From: Alkaliphilus flagellatus
Lineage (GTDB): Bacteria; Bacillota; Clostridia; Peptostreptococcales; Natronincolaceae
DNA length: 64,000 nt
Assembly (NCBI RefSeq): GCF_018919215.1
Contig: NZ_JAHLQK010000001.1
Coordinates: forward strand, 900,430 to 964,429
Direction: 5' to 3'
How positions within the stretch are numbered: position 1 is the stretch's first letter; the number at the start of each line of letters is the position of its first letter. Both the position numbers and the translations under genes were made by a program. The notes beneath the pieces were generated by a model, which was given only the letters and a program-made list of their open reading frames with translations, did no database searches and was not told where the DNA came from. Shown one piece after another: positions 27,596 through 35,636 of the stretch.

Positions 27596-30292
27596 ATGCA
27601 AGAACGGTTAATAATTATTGACGGGAACAGTTTAATTAATAGGGCATTTTATGCTTTACCACCTTTAACAACTAAAGAGGGGAATCATACTAATGCTATA
27701 TATGGATTTGTAACTATGTTACTTAAAGTAATGGAAGACTATAAACCAGATTACATAGGAGTAGCCTTTGATAAAAAGGCCCCAACATTTAGACATAAAG
27801 AATTTACTGAATATAAAGCAGGTAGAAAGAAGATGCCACCAGAATTAGCAGAACAGATGGAACCATTGAAAGAAGTACTAGATGCTTTTAATATATATCG
27901 CATTGAGTTAGAAGGTTTTGAGGCTGATGATTTGATTGGTACATTAGCTAAGCATTGCGAAGAAAAAGGATTTGAAAGTTTAATAGTAACTGGTGACAGG
28001 GATGCACTTCAGCTAACATCGGATTGCACCAAAGTACTTTTTACTAAGAAAGGAATATCTCAACTAGAAATATATGATGATAAAAAGGTAATGGAGGAAT
28101 ATGAGGTTACTCCTACACAATTCATAGATTTGAAAGGATTAATGGGAGATAAGTCGGACAATATACCGGGGGTTCCTGGAGTTGGAGAAAAAACTGCTAT
28201 AAAACTTCTTAAGCAGTTTGAAACTATTGAAAATTTAATACAAAATACAGAAGAAATTACAGCGACTAAATTAAGAGAAAAGATAGAAGTTAACCGTGAG
28301 CAAGCAATGCTAAGTAAGCGATTGGCTACTATTATTACAAATGTACCTGTAGATATTAATTTAGACGATCTTAAAAAGAGAGAGGCAGACCATGAAAAGC
28401 TAATGGAACTGTTTAGATCCTATGAATTTAATAGTCTTATTCCTCGTATAAAGAAAACTATAGAGCAATCAACTGATGAAAATGAAAATACATATAAATT
28501 AGAAAACAACACTAATCAAAATATTGTGCAGATTAAAGATATAGTTAGTTTGAAGACAATGTTGGATGAAGTAAAAAAACAAGGACAAATTGTTTTGAAA
28601 ACAATTACGGAAGAACAAAACATTGTAACCGATAAAATTGTATCATTAGCGGTAACTACTAAAGGAGAAGTACTATATTATATAGATTTTAAAGATTTTA
28701 GTGAAGATGACCTTATTTATAATCTAAAGCAAGTTTTAGAGGATGATAGTATAAAAAAGATTGGCCATGACTTTAAAAAAGAGATTGTGCACTTCTATCC
28801 TTATAACATTAATATTTCTAACCTACATTTTGATACTATGATTGGTGAGTATTTAATTGATGCTGCAAGATCTAGTTATAGTTTGAAGGATCTAGCCATT
28901 GGGTACTTAGGAGAGGAAATTGTTGATGAAGAAAAAATAATGGGTAAAGGCAAAAATCAAATTTCGCTATGGGAGGCTCCAGGAGAAGAACTTAAACAAC
29001 TGCTATGTAGCTATGTTAGAGTAGTTGCAAACATTTCAAATACTATTAAAGAGAAGTTGGAAAATCTAGGACTGGAAAAGCTTTACTACGAAGTAGAATT
29101 GCCCCTAGTGGAAGTGCTAGCTTTTATGGAATTTCAAGGAATTAAAGTAGATAGGAATATGTTGTTAGATTTAGAAATAGAATTTAAAGAAAAAATAGAT
29201 CAATTAACCAGGGAAATTTATACTTTAGCAGATGTAGAATTTAATATAAACTCGCCAAAACAATTGGGGGAAATACTTTTTGAAAAGTTAGGATTACCAC
29301 CTATAAAGAAGACGAAAACAGGGTATTCTACTAATGCAGATGTACTTGAAAAACTACACGATCAGCATGATATTATTCCTAAAATATCTGAGTATAGACA
29401 GGTTACTAAGCTGAAAACTACATATGTAGATGGGCTTCTTAATATTATAAATCCAGTAACGAAACGTATCCACTCTAGTTTTAATCAAACTGTGACAACT
29501 ACAGGCAGGATTTCAAGTACAGAACCTAACCTTCAAAATATACCTGTAAGATTGGAAATGGGAAGAAGGCTACGTAAGGTATTCATTTCTGACGATGGAT
29601 ATAAATTTATTGATGCAGACTATTCTCAAATTGAGCTTAGAGTATTAGCGCACATAGCAAATGATGAGAACTTGATTGATACATTTATAAAAAATCAAGA
29701 TATACATACCAGAACAGCATCAGAAATATTTGAAGTACCTATGGAAGAAGTAACTCCTCTTATGAGAGGAGATGCAAAGGCAGTTAATTTTGGTATTGTT
29801 TATGGAATAAGTGACTTTGGACTATCTCAAAATTTGAATATACCAGTGAATAAGGCAAAAAAATATATAGAAAGCTATTTAGATAAATATCCTTCTGTAA
29901 GAAAGTATATGAAGGATATTGTTGAAGAAGGTAAAGAGAAGGGTTATGTAGTAACACTACTCCATAGAAGGAGATATTTGCCGGAGTTAAAATCATCTAA
30001 CTTTAACATTCGTAGCTTCGGTGAACGAATAGCTATGAATACTCCTATACAAGGAAGTGCTGCGGATATTATAAAAATAGCTATGGTTACAGTATATAAA
30101 AGACTAAAAGAAGGAAATTATAAGGCTAAATTAATACTTCAAGTACATGACGAATTAATAATAGAGTGCCCTGAAAATGAAGTAGAAACAGTAACTAAAA
30201 TTTTACAAGAATCCATGGAAAATGCAATTAAAATGACAGTACCTTTAAAAGTAGATTTATCCTATGCTAATAACTGGTACGATGCAAAATAA
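27596..30292 (+). CDS. polA: DNA polymerase I
   Basis: 898 residues in standard order: a 5'-3' exonuclease (1-~290; IIDGNSLINRAFYALPPL, FEADDLIGTLA, MGDKSDNIPGVPGVGEKT), a 3'-5' exonuclease-like domain (~310-500) and the polymerase (~510-898; DADYSQIELRVLAH, QVHDELI). In the middle domain the catalytic DxE of E. coli (DTET) is replaced by KTIT and later carboxylates are lost, so proofreading is predicted absent, as in other Firmicute enzymes. It fills gaps and removes RNA primers. The ATG follows GAAGGGAG. coaE starts 12 bp after the stop and the transglycosylase follows, forming an operon. Confidence 0.97.
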   Translation: MQERLIIIDGNSLINRAFYALPPLTTKEGNHTNAIYGFVTMLLKVMEDYKPDYIGVAFDKKAPTFRHKEFTEYKAGRKKMPPELAEQMEPLKEVLDAFNIYRIELEGFEADDLIGTLAKHCEEKGFESLIVTGDRDALQLTSDCTKVLFTKKGISQLEIYDDKKVMEEYEVTPTQFIDLKGLMGDKSDNIPGVPGVGEKTAIKLLKQFETIENLIQNTEEITATKLREKIEVNREQAMLSKRLATIITNVPVDINLDDLKKREADHEKLMELFRSYEFNSLIPRIKKTIEQSTDENENTYKLENNTNQNIVQIKDIVSLKTMLDEVKKQGQIVLKTITEEQNIVTDKIVSLAVTTKGEVLYYIDFKDFSEDDLIYNLKQVLEDDSIKKIGHDFKKEIVHFYPYNINISNLHFDTMIGEYLIDAARSSYSLKDLAIGYLGEEIVDEEKIMGKGKNQISLWEAPGEELKQLLCSYVRVVANISNTIKEKLENLGLEKLYYEVELPLVEVLAFMEFQGIKVDRNMLLDLEIEFKEKIDQLTREIYTLADVEFNINSPKQLGEILFEKLGLPPIKKTKTGYSTNADVLEKLHDQHDIIPKISEYRQVTKLKTTYVDGLLNIINPVTKRIHSSFNQTVTTTGRISSTEPNLQNIPVRLEMGRRLRKVFISDDGYKFIDADYSQIELRVLAHIANDENLIDTFIKNQDIHTRTASEIFEVPMEEVTPLMRGDAKAVNFGIVYGISDFGLSQNLNIPVNKAKKYIESYLDKYPSVRKYMKDIVEEGKEKGYVVTLLHRRRYLPELKSSNFNIRSFGERIAMNTPIQGSAADIIKIAMVTVYKRLKEGNYKAKLILQVHDELIIECPENEVETVTKILQESMENAIKMTVPLKVDLSYANNWYDAK

Positions 30293-30304
30293 GGGGTGAA
30301 TTTC

Positions 30305-30904
30305 ATGGTACGCGTAATAGGTCTAACAGGAGGCATAGCAAGTGGTAAAAGTACAGTATCAAATATATTAAGAGGACTAGGTGCTATTATTATTGATGCA
30401 GATGAGGTTGCTAGAAAGATAGTCGGACAGGATAGACCTGCTCTAGCAGAGATCGAGAGGTCCTTTGGAAAAGAAGTAATATTTGAAGATGGAAATCTAA
30501 ATCGCAAAAAACTTGGTACTATTGTTTTTAATGACCAGTCTTTATTAAAAAAACTAAATGAAATTACACATCCATACATTATTAAGGAAATTATTGATGT
30601 GATAAATTGGTATAAAAAAACATCTAATAATCGTGTTATAATATTAGATGCGGCCTTATTAATTGAAATGGATTTAATATACTTAGTTGAAGAAGTGTGG
30701 CTGGTTTCTGTACCAAAAGAAGTGCAGATTAATCGTTTAATACAAAGAGAAAATATTAGTGCAGATGATGCTAAAAAACGGATTGATGCACAAATGTCTC
30801 TTGATGAAAAAAAACAATATGCCCACATAATTATAGACAATTCAAAGGACGTAGATTATTTAAAGGAACAAGTTGAACAAAATTGGAGTAGATTAATCGA
30901 ATAA
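30305..30904 (+). CDS. coaE: Dephospho-CoA kinase
   Basis: 199 residues from an ATG 8 nt after AAGGGG; the in-frame GTG at 30296 lies inside that ribosome site. The P-loop is GLTGGIASGKS, followed by IIDADEVAR and the lid region RLIQRENIS. It phosphorylates the 3'-OH of dephospho-CoA, the last step of CoA synthesis, in the cytoplasm. It sits directly behind polA, a common arrangement in Firmicutes. Confidence 0.97.
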   Translation: MVRVIGLTGGIASGKSTVSNILRGLGAIIIDADEVARKIVGQDRPALAEIERSFGKEVIFEDGNLNRKKLGTIVFNDQSLLKKLNEITHPYIIKEIIDVINWYKKTSNNRVIILDAALLIEMDLIYLVEEVWLVSVPKEVQINRLIQRENISADDAKKRIDAQMSLDEKKQYAHIIIDNSKDVDYLKEQVEQNWSRLIE

Positions 30905-30926
30905 TATTTTGGGGTGATTGTTACTT

Positions 30927-31493
30927 ATGTTGATTTTTCGCAAAGGATGTTTAAAGTTTCTTATATTTATTATAATATTAATCGTGATAGCTATTGGACT
31001 TCAAAATGCCGAATGGGTTCTAAAGACAATATACCCTATACATTATAGAGATTTGATCGAAAAATATGCTGAGGAATATGAAATAGATCCCTATTTAGTG
31101 GTAGCAATAATGAAAAACGAGAGTAAGTTTGATCCTAATGCAGTATCAAAGAAAGGTGCAAAGGGACTAATGCAAATAGCATCAGTTACAGGAGAGTGGG
31201 CTTCTGAAAGGCTTAACATACCAAATTATTCTGAGGATATGCTTTTTGAGCCTGAAATAAATATTAGAATTGGTGTATGGTATTTACACGTGTTAGAAAA
31301 TGAATTTGGTAATAATATTGAAGTAATGATAGCTGGATATAATGCAGGGAATGGAAATGTTAAGAAATGGTTAGATAATCCGGAATATAGCAAGGATGGT
31401 AAAACATTAGATAAAATTCCCTTTAATGAAACTAAGCATTATCAAAGAAAAGTTTTAAGAGATTATAGAATATATCACAAAATCTATAAATAA
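30927..31493 (+). CDS. Membrane-anchored lytic transglycosylase (SLT domain)
   Basis: The start is an ATG at 30927, 9 nt after GGGGTGA; a TTG at 30918 abuts that site. Residues ~8-28 form a membrane anchor or uncleaved signal. The SLT domain (~45-185) shows the catalytic Glu in MKNESKFDPNA, then SKKGAKGLMQI and the late AGYNAGNGNVKKWL. It cleaves peptidoglycan with 1,6-anhydro-MurNAc formation. It is the third gene of the polA-coaE unit, separated by 22 bp. Confidence 0.94.
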   Translation: MLIFRKGCLKFLIFIIILIVIAIGLQNAEWVLKTIYPIHYRDLIEKYAEEYEIDPYLVVAIMKNESKFDPNAVSKKGAKGLMQIASVTGEWASERLNIPNYSEDMLFEPEINIRIGVWYLHVLENEFGNNIEVMIAGYNAGNGNVKKWLDNPEYSKDGKTLDKIPFNETKHYQRKVLRDYRIYHKIYK

Positions 31494-31537
31494 TATGTGC
31501 TATTATTAATTAGCTCTATCATTAGAGGGGGATAAGA

Positions 31538-33166
31538 GTGAAAGGTTTAAAGTATATTAGTATTATTCTAATCATATTGTTAACGATTACTGCTTGTAGT
31601 TCGAATGTTAATATAGAAGATGGAGAGGTAGAAGATGAGGTAGTAGAAGAACATGTACCTGCAGACGGAGGCACCTTGGTTTTATCTACTACTAGATTTA
31701 AAACATTGAATCCAATATTTAATAGAAACGAAGATTTATTTCAGATACAACATTTAATATATGAGAGCTTGGTTACATTTAGTGAAGATATGAGCATAGA
31801 ACCTTTATTAGCTGAAGGATGGGAATTTACTAATGGTGAATATGGACAAAGTATAGATTTTAAACTTAGAAGAGGAATTAAGTGGCATGATGGGGAAACT
31901 TTAACTGCAGACGATGTAATTTTTACCTTTAATTTAATAAAAGGTAACATAAAAGGTATTAGTAAAGTCTCTATATATAAACACTCATTAGAGTATATAA
32001 CAAATATAGTTAAAGTCGATGACAATACTGTTAGAGTTAACTTTTCTAAAAATATTGGAAATGGACTTGAAATGATGACATTTCCAATTTTACCTGAGCA
32101 TATTTTTGAAGGGAATAAGGTTCAGCTTTTAGAACAAGACGATTTTAACATTGTGGGTACAGGAGCCTACGAGTTAAAAGAATATGAAAAAATGAGAAGC
32201 ATTTCCTTGGTTCGTAATGATAACTACTGGAAGAACAAGCCCTATATAGACAAAATCAATGTTTTAATCGTTCCTGATGAAGAAGCTCAATTATCTTTAT
32301 TTGAAAATGGAGGTATAGATTTTGTTAATCCTAAAGTAGTTGACTGGGGTAAATATGTAGATGAAAAGACTACAAATTCAGCAGAATTTATTACTCCAAA
32401 TTATGAGTTTTTAGGTATTAATTTTAGAAAAAATATTTTACACGATCTAAATATAAGAAAAGGAATAGCTTACAGTATAGATCGAGAAAAAATTACTGGT
32501 AATATTTATTTAGGTCATAGTACAGTAGTAGATTTTCCTATTCTACCAAATTCTTGGCTCTGTGATGATAGTAAAATCCAACTAGGATTTAATCCTAACT
32601 TAGCAGGTACATTCTTAGATGAAGCTGGGTATATATTAGACGAGAATAATAATTTAAGAGTAAATGAAAAAGGTGACATAATTCAATTAAAATTAATTAC
32701 TAATGCTAACAATTCTTTAAGAGAACAGACAGCTCTTCTTATTCAGGAAGACCTAAAAAAAGTAGGAATACAGTTAGATGTTGAGTTTTTAGAATGGGAA
32801 GATTTTGAAAAACAAATGAATACAGGAAATTTTGATTTGATTCTTGGTGGGTGGAAATTATCCTACATTCCAGACATAACTTCGGCATTTCATTCCTCTA
32901 AAATAGGTGGTACTAATTTTATTGCCTATAGTAACGAGAAGTTAGATAGCTTGTTGGATTCATATTTAGGTAATGGAGATTTGACATCTAAGAAGCAAAG
33001 GTTTAGTGAGATTGAAGAGCATCTTGTTACTGAACTACCATATATTAGTTTGTTTTTTAGAAATGGTGCTGTATTAGTAAATAATAAAATTAAAGGTGAT
33101 CCTAAACCACAAAGTTACAATATTTTTGCTAATATAGAAGAATGGTATATTGATGTAAAAAAATAA
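31538..33166 (+). CDS. Oligopeptide-type ABC transporter solute-binding lipoprotein (family 5)
   Basis: 542 residues from a GTG behind GAGGGGGA. The signal peptide ends in a lipobox ITAC (Cys at ~20). The mature part has family-5 binding protein signatures: GGTLVLSTT, AEGWEF, FKLRRGIKWHDGETLTADDV, ISLVRNDNYWKNKPYID. It would bind di- or oligopeptides outside the membrane and pass them to a permease. No permease or ATPase gene is linked, so it is an orphan that may serve a distant transporter or act in signalling. It follows the transglycosylase by 44 bp, which might hint at cell-wall peptide uptake; that is inference. Confidence 0.94.
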   Translation: MKGLKYISIILIILLTITACSSNVNIEDGEVEDEVVEEHVPADGGTLVLSTTRFKTLNPIFNRNEDLFQIQHLIYESLVTFSEDMSIEPLLAEGWEFTNGEYGQSIDFKLRRGIKWHDGETLTADDVIFTFNLIKGNIKGISKVSIYKHSLEYITNIVKVDDNTVRVNFSKNIGNGLEMMTFPILPEHIFEGNKVQLLEQDDFNIVGTGAYELKEYEKMRSISLVRNDNYWKNKPYIDKINVLIVPDEEAQLSLFENGGIDFVNPKVVDWGKYVDEKTTNSAEFITPNYEFLGINFRKNILHDLNIRKGIAYSIDREKITGNIYLGHSTVVDFPILPNSWLCDDSKIQLGFNPNLAGTFLDEAGYILDENNNLRVNEKGDIIQLKLITNANNSLREQTALLIQEDLKKVGIQLDVEFLEWEDFEKQMNTGNFDLILGGWKLSYIPDITSAFHSSKIGGTNFIAYSNEKLDSLLDSYLGNGDLTSKKQRFSEIEEHLVTELPYISLFFRNGAVLVNNKIKGDPKPQSYNIFANIEEWYIDVKK

Positions 33167-33182
33167 CACTCTAAAAAATATA

Positions 33183-33208
33183 GGAGCCTTTAAATGGCTC
33201 CTTATATA
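33183..33208 (+). terminator. Terminator after the solute-binding protein
   Basis: GGAGCC/GGCTCC stem with a TTTAAAT loop, followed by TTATATAA. The T-run is short. Confidence 0.6.
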
Positions 33209-33309
33209 ACTATAATATTAACCCAGGGGTAGGAAGGAGTACATAGCTGTTAATAATAGCATATTGACACTAAAAATAAATAATATTATAATTAAAAAGT
33301 AATAATTTT

Positions 33310-33395
33310 GCGGATGTGGTGGAACGGCAGACACGCTATCTTGAGGGGGTAGTACTCGAATGGGTGTGCGGGTTCAAATCCCGCCATCCGCACCA
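33310..33395 (+). tRNA. tRNA-Leu (anticodon GAG)
   Basis: 86 nt with acceptor GCGGATG/CATCCGC, anticodon loop TTGAGGG, a long variable arm, T-loop GGTTCAAATCC and an encoded CCA. The foreign island starts within a few bases of its 3' end. Confidence 0.97.
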
Positions 33396-33402
33396 AATCA
33401 AA

Positions 33403-33421
33403 ACGTCAATATTGATACAAT
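33403..33421. repeat. Left imperfect inverted repeat of the island
   Basis: ACGTCAATATTGATACAAT matches the reverse complement of 38939-38957 at 16 of 19 positions. It begins 8 nt after the tRNA end. AT-rich chance similarity cannot be excluded. Confidence 0.4.
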
Positions 33422-33432
33422 ACTCATGAGCC

Positions 33433-33606
33433 CGAAAGCCCAGTAATACTGGGCTTTTCGGTTTTTTAGGGATAAAATATGCCTGTTTCGAGAAGTATTT
33501 TCTCGCCGTTTTTTGAGTCTCTTTCGTGTAAAAGTACACATACTCTTAAAAGTCCCGCTGCCAGTTGGTTTGATCCAGAAAGGCGGCGGGACTTATTACT
33601 TTAGTT
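33433..33606. terminator. Three successive hairpins at the left end of the island
   Basis: AAAGCCCAG/CTGGGCTTT (33434-33456, then TTTT-rich), CGAGAA/TTCTCG (33489-33505, then CCGTTTTTTG) and AAGTCCCGCTGCC with GGCGGCGGGACTT (33550-33594, one mismatch, then a T-rich tail). They look like terminators left over from genes no longer present. No reading frame lies between 33396 and 33700. Confidence 0.65.
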
Positions 33607-33630
33607 TTTAACAAAATTTAACACGCCTTC

Positions 33631-33680
33631 TTGACAACTTAAAAATAGTATAATAAAATATAATCGACAGGCAGTCGGTC
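33631..33680 (+). promoter_or_regulatory. Sigma-A promoter and probable TetR operator of the island operon
   Basis: TTGACA (33631-33636), 17 nt, TAAAAT (33654-33659). Directly after it the dyad CGAC-AGGCA-GTCG (33665-33677) lies over the likely start of transcription, a typical place for autorepression by the TetR protein encoded at 33701. The operator role is inferred. Confidence 0.65.
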
Positions 33681-33700
33681 TATAAAAGGAGGATGTAAAA

Positions 33701-34345
33701 ATGAGAATAGTAAAAGAAGCTAAAGAACGCAGAAACGAGATACTTGACGCGGTTGAGGAGCTTTTTGGTCAGAAGGGATTTGACGGCACAAGTACAAACG
33801 ATATTCTCGAAAAGGTTGGAATCGCACGGGGAACGCTGTATTATCATTTCAAGTCGAAGGAGGATATTATGGACGCACTGATTGAGCGATATAATGTCCG
33901 TATTTTAGGTGCGGCGCAGGAAATTGCCGCAGACAAGAGCATACCTGTAAACGAGCGCCTTATCCGTGCTGTAATGGCACTGAACATAAGTGACGGAAGC
34001 AGCGAGGAAATTAAGGAGCACATTCATAAGCCACAAAATGCGCTTATGCATCAGAAAATACAAAAGATCATAATCAGCGGCGTTACGCCGATATTAACGG
34101 GAATAATCCGCGAGGGCATCGAGCAGGGACTGTTCAGCACGCCGTTCCCATATGAATGCGTGGAAATGGTTGTAGCATACGCAAATACTGTTTTTGATGA
34201 TGATATGGTAGAGATGACAGATGAGGAGCGCGTTTCACGCGCACAGGCGTTTGCTTTCAATACGGAAAGGCTGTTCGGCGCCAAAAGCGGAAGTCTTAAC
34301 ATTATGCAAATGTTTGGCAGGGGAAATGGAGGCAGCAATGAGTAA
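33701..34345 (+). CDS. TetR/AcrR family regulator of the island operon
   Basis: 214 residues. The N-terminal helix-turn-helix (ILDAVEELFGQKGFDGTSTN, GIARGTLYYHFKSKED) is typical of TetR; the rest is a helical ligand-binding and dimer domain with no clear subfamily. The ATG follows AAAGGAGG. The MFS gene overlaps its end by 8 bp, so they are translated together. A dyad sits between the promoter and this gene, so it probably represses its own operon and is relieved by a substrate of the pumps. Codon use is clearly GC-richer than the host genes. Confidence 0.94.
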   Translation: MRIVKEAKERRNEILDAVEELFGQKGFDGTSTNDILEKVGIARGTLYYHFKSKEDIMDALIERYNVRILGAAQEIAADKSIPVNERLIRAVMALNISDGSSEEIKEHIHKPQNALMHQKIQKIIISGVTPILTGIIREGIEQGLFSTPFPYECVEMVVAYANTVFDDDMVEMTDEERVSRAQAFAFNTERLFGAKSGSLNIMQMFGRGNGGSNE

Positions 34346-35636
34346 TTCAGGAAAATCATTCGGAAAATTTCTTCTTCTGTGGTCGGGAGAGTTTGTTTCG
34401 GCAATAGGAAGCGGGCTTACATCATTCGGGCTTGGGGTATATGTTTTTGAGCAGACAGGAAAAGCGTCGGCAACTGCACTTGTAATGCTGCTTGCGTTTT
34501 TGCCATCGCTTCTTTTAAGTGCACCGGCGGGCGTGCTTGCAGACCGCTATGACCGCAGGCTTTTAATGGTGCTGGGCGACAGTCTTTCCGCAATAGGGCT
34601 TGTATTCATCCTAATTTGTATGCTTCGTGGTGAAGCACAGCTATGGCAGATTTGCGTGGGAGTTACGATCAGTTCGGTGTTTTCATCGCTGCTTGAACCT
34701 GCATACAGAGCTACGGTTACGGATTTACTTACCGAGGAGCAGTACACAAAGGCAAGCGGTTTTGTTCAGGTGGCGGGCTCGGCGAAATATCTGATTTCGC
34801 CTTTACTTGCGGGGTTTCTACTCGATGTTTCAGATATCAAACTGCTGTTGTTGATCGATATTTGTACACTTTTTGTCACCGTTATTTCAATTCTTGCCGT
34901 AAGAAAAGGTCTTGACTCAAAGAAGTATAAACAGTCAAAATCGTTTATCTGCGAATTCAAAGACGGCTGGGGCGCTGTTTCGGAAAATAGAGGCGTGTTT
35001 GCTCTTGTAATAATTGGTTCTGTCTTAACGTTTTTCCTCGGCTTTATCCAAACACTTTCTACGCCGATGGTACTTGCTTTCGCTAACAGCTCCGTATTAG
35101 GAACAACTTTAACAATCTCCGCTTCGGGAATGCTTGTGACAAGTGTGCTGATAGGAATTTTCTCGATAAAAAAGGGCTATGTAAAAACACTTTCGGTTTC
35201 GCTGTTTTTCGCCGGTATCTTTATGACAGTGTTTGGGCTGCGCGAAAATATTCTGCTTGTCTGCGTTTCGGGATTTCTGTTTTTTGCAATGCTCCCGTTT
35301 ACAAATACAAGTCTGGATTTTCTTATCCGCACCAACATCGAAAATGACCTTCAGGGCAGAGCATGGGGACTTATCGGTGTGATTTCCCAGCTTGGATATA
35401 TTGCCGCCTATGCGCTTTCGGGCGTGCTTGCGGATTATGTTTTCACCCCTTTGCTGCTGGATGGCGGAACGCTGGCTCACAGTGTGGGAAAGCTCATCGG
35501 TACAGGCAGCGGCAGAGGGGCAGGATTTCTTATCCTCATTGCTGGAATACTGTTATGTGTGACTTCGGTTATTCTGTATCACATAAAATCGGTGAGAAAG
35601 CTTGAAAACGGAGGTGACTTATGTATCGCAGAGTAA
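34338..35636 (+). CDS. MFS transporter, macrolide-efflux-like (MFS_3 type)
   Basis: 432 residues from an ATG overlapping the TetR stop and preceded by ATGGAGG. About 12 membrane helices are visible. The loop between helices 2 and 3 has GVLADRYDRR, a form of the MFS motif A seen in MefA-like exporters, and the N-terminus FLLLWSGEFVSAIGSGLTSF fits that group. It would export a hydrophobic drug or peptide with proton counterflow. The stop lies 16 bp inside the next gene. The real substrate cannot be told from sequence. Confidence 0.92.
   Translation: MSNSGKSFGKFLLLWSGEFVSAIGSGLTSFGLGVYVFEQTGKASATALVMLLAFLPSLLLSAPAGVLADRYDRRLLMVLGDSLSAIGLVFILICMLRGEAQLWQICVGVTISSVFSSLLEPAYRATVTDLLTEEQYTKASGFVQVAGSAKYLISPLLAGFLLDVSDIKLLLLIDICTLFVTVISILAVRKGLDSKKYKQSKSFICEFKDGWGAVSENRGVFALVIIGSVLTFFLGFIQTLSTPMVLAFANSSVLGTTLTISASGMLVTSVLIGIFSIKKGYVKTLSVSLFFAGIFMTVFGLRENILLVCVSGFLFFAMLPFTNTSLDFLIRTNIENDLQGRAWGLIGVISQLGYIAAYALSGVLADYVFTPLLLDGGTLAHSVGKLIGTGSGRGAGFLILIAGILLCVTSVILYHIKSVRKLENGGDLCIAE

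Noticed and set aside
30262-30840. 192-codon minus-strand frame over coaE
   Set aside because: Shadow of coaE, which has an intact P-loop and good start.
33336-33539. 67-codon minus-strand frame reading CGWRDLNPHTHSSTTPSR
   Set aside because: It is the antisense of tRNA-Leu(GAG); this phrase is a known false protein from class-II tRNA genes.
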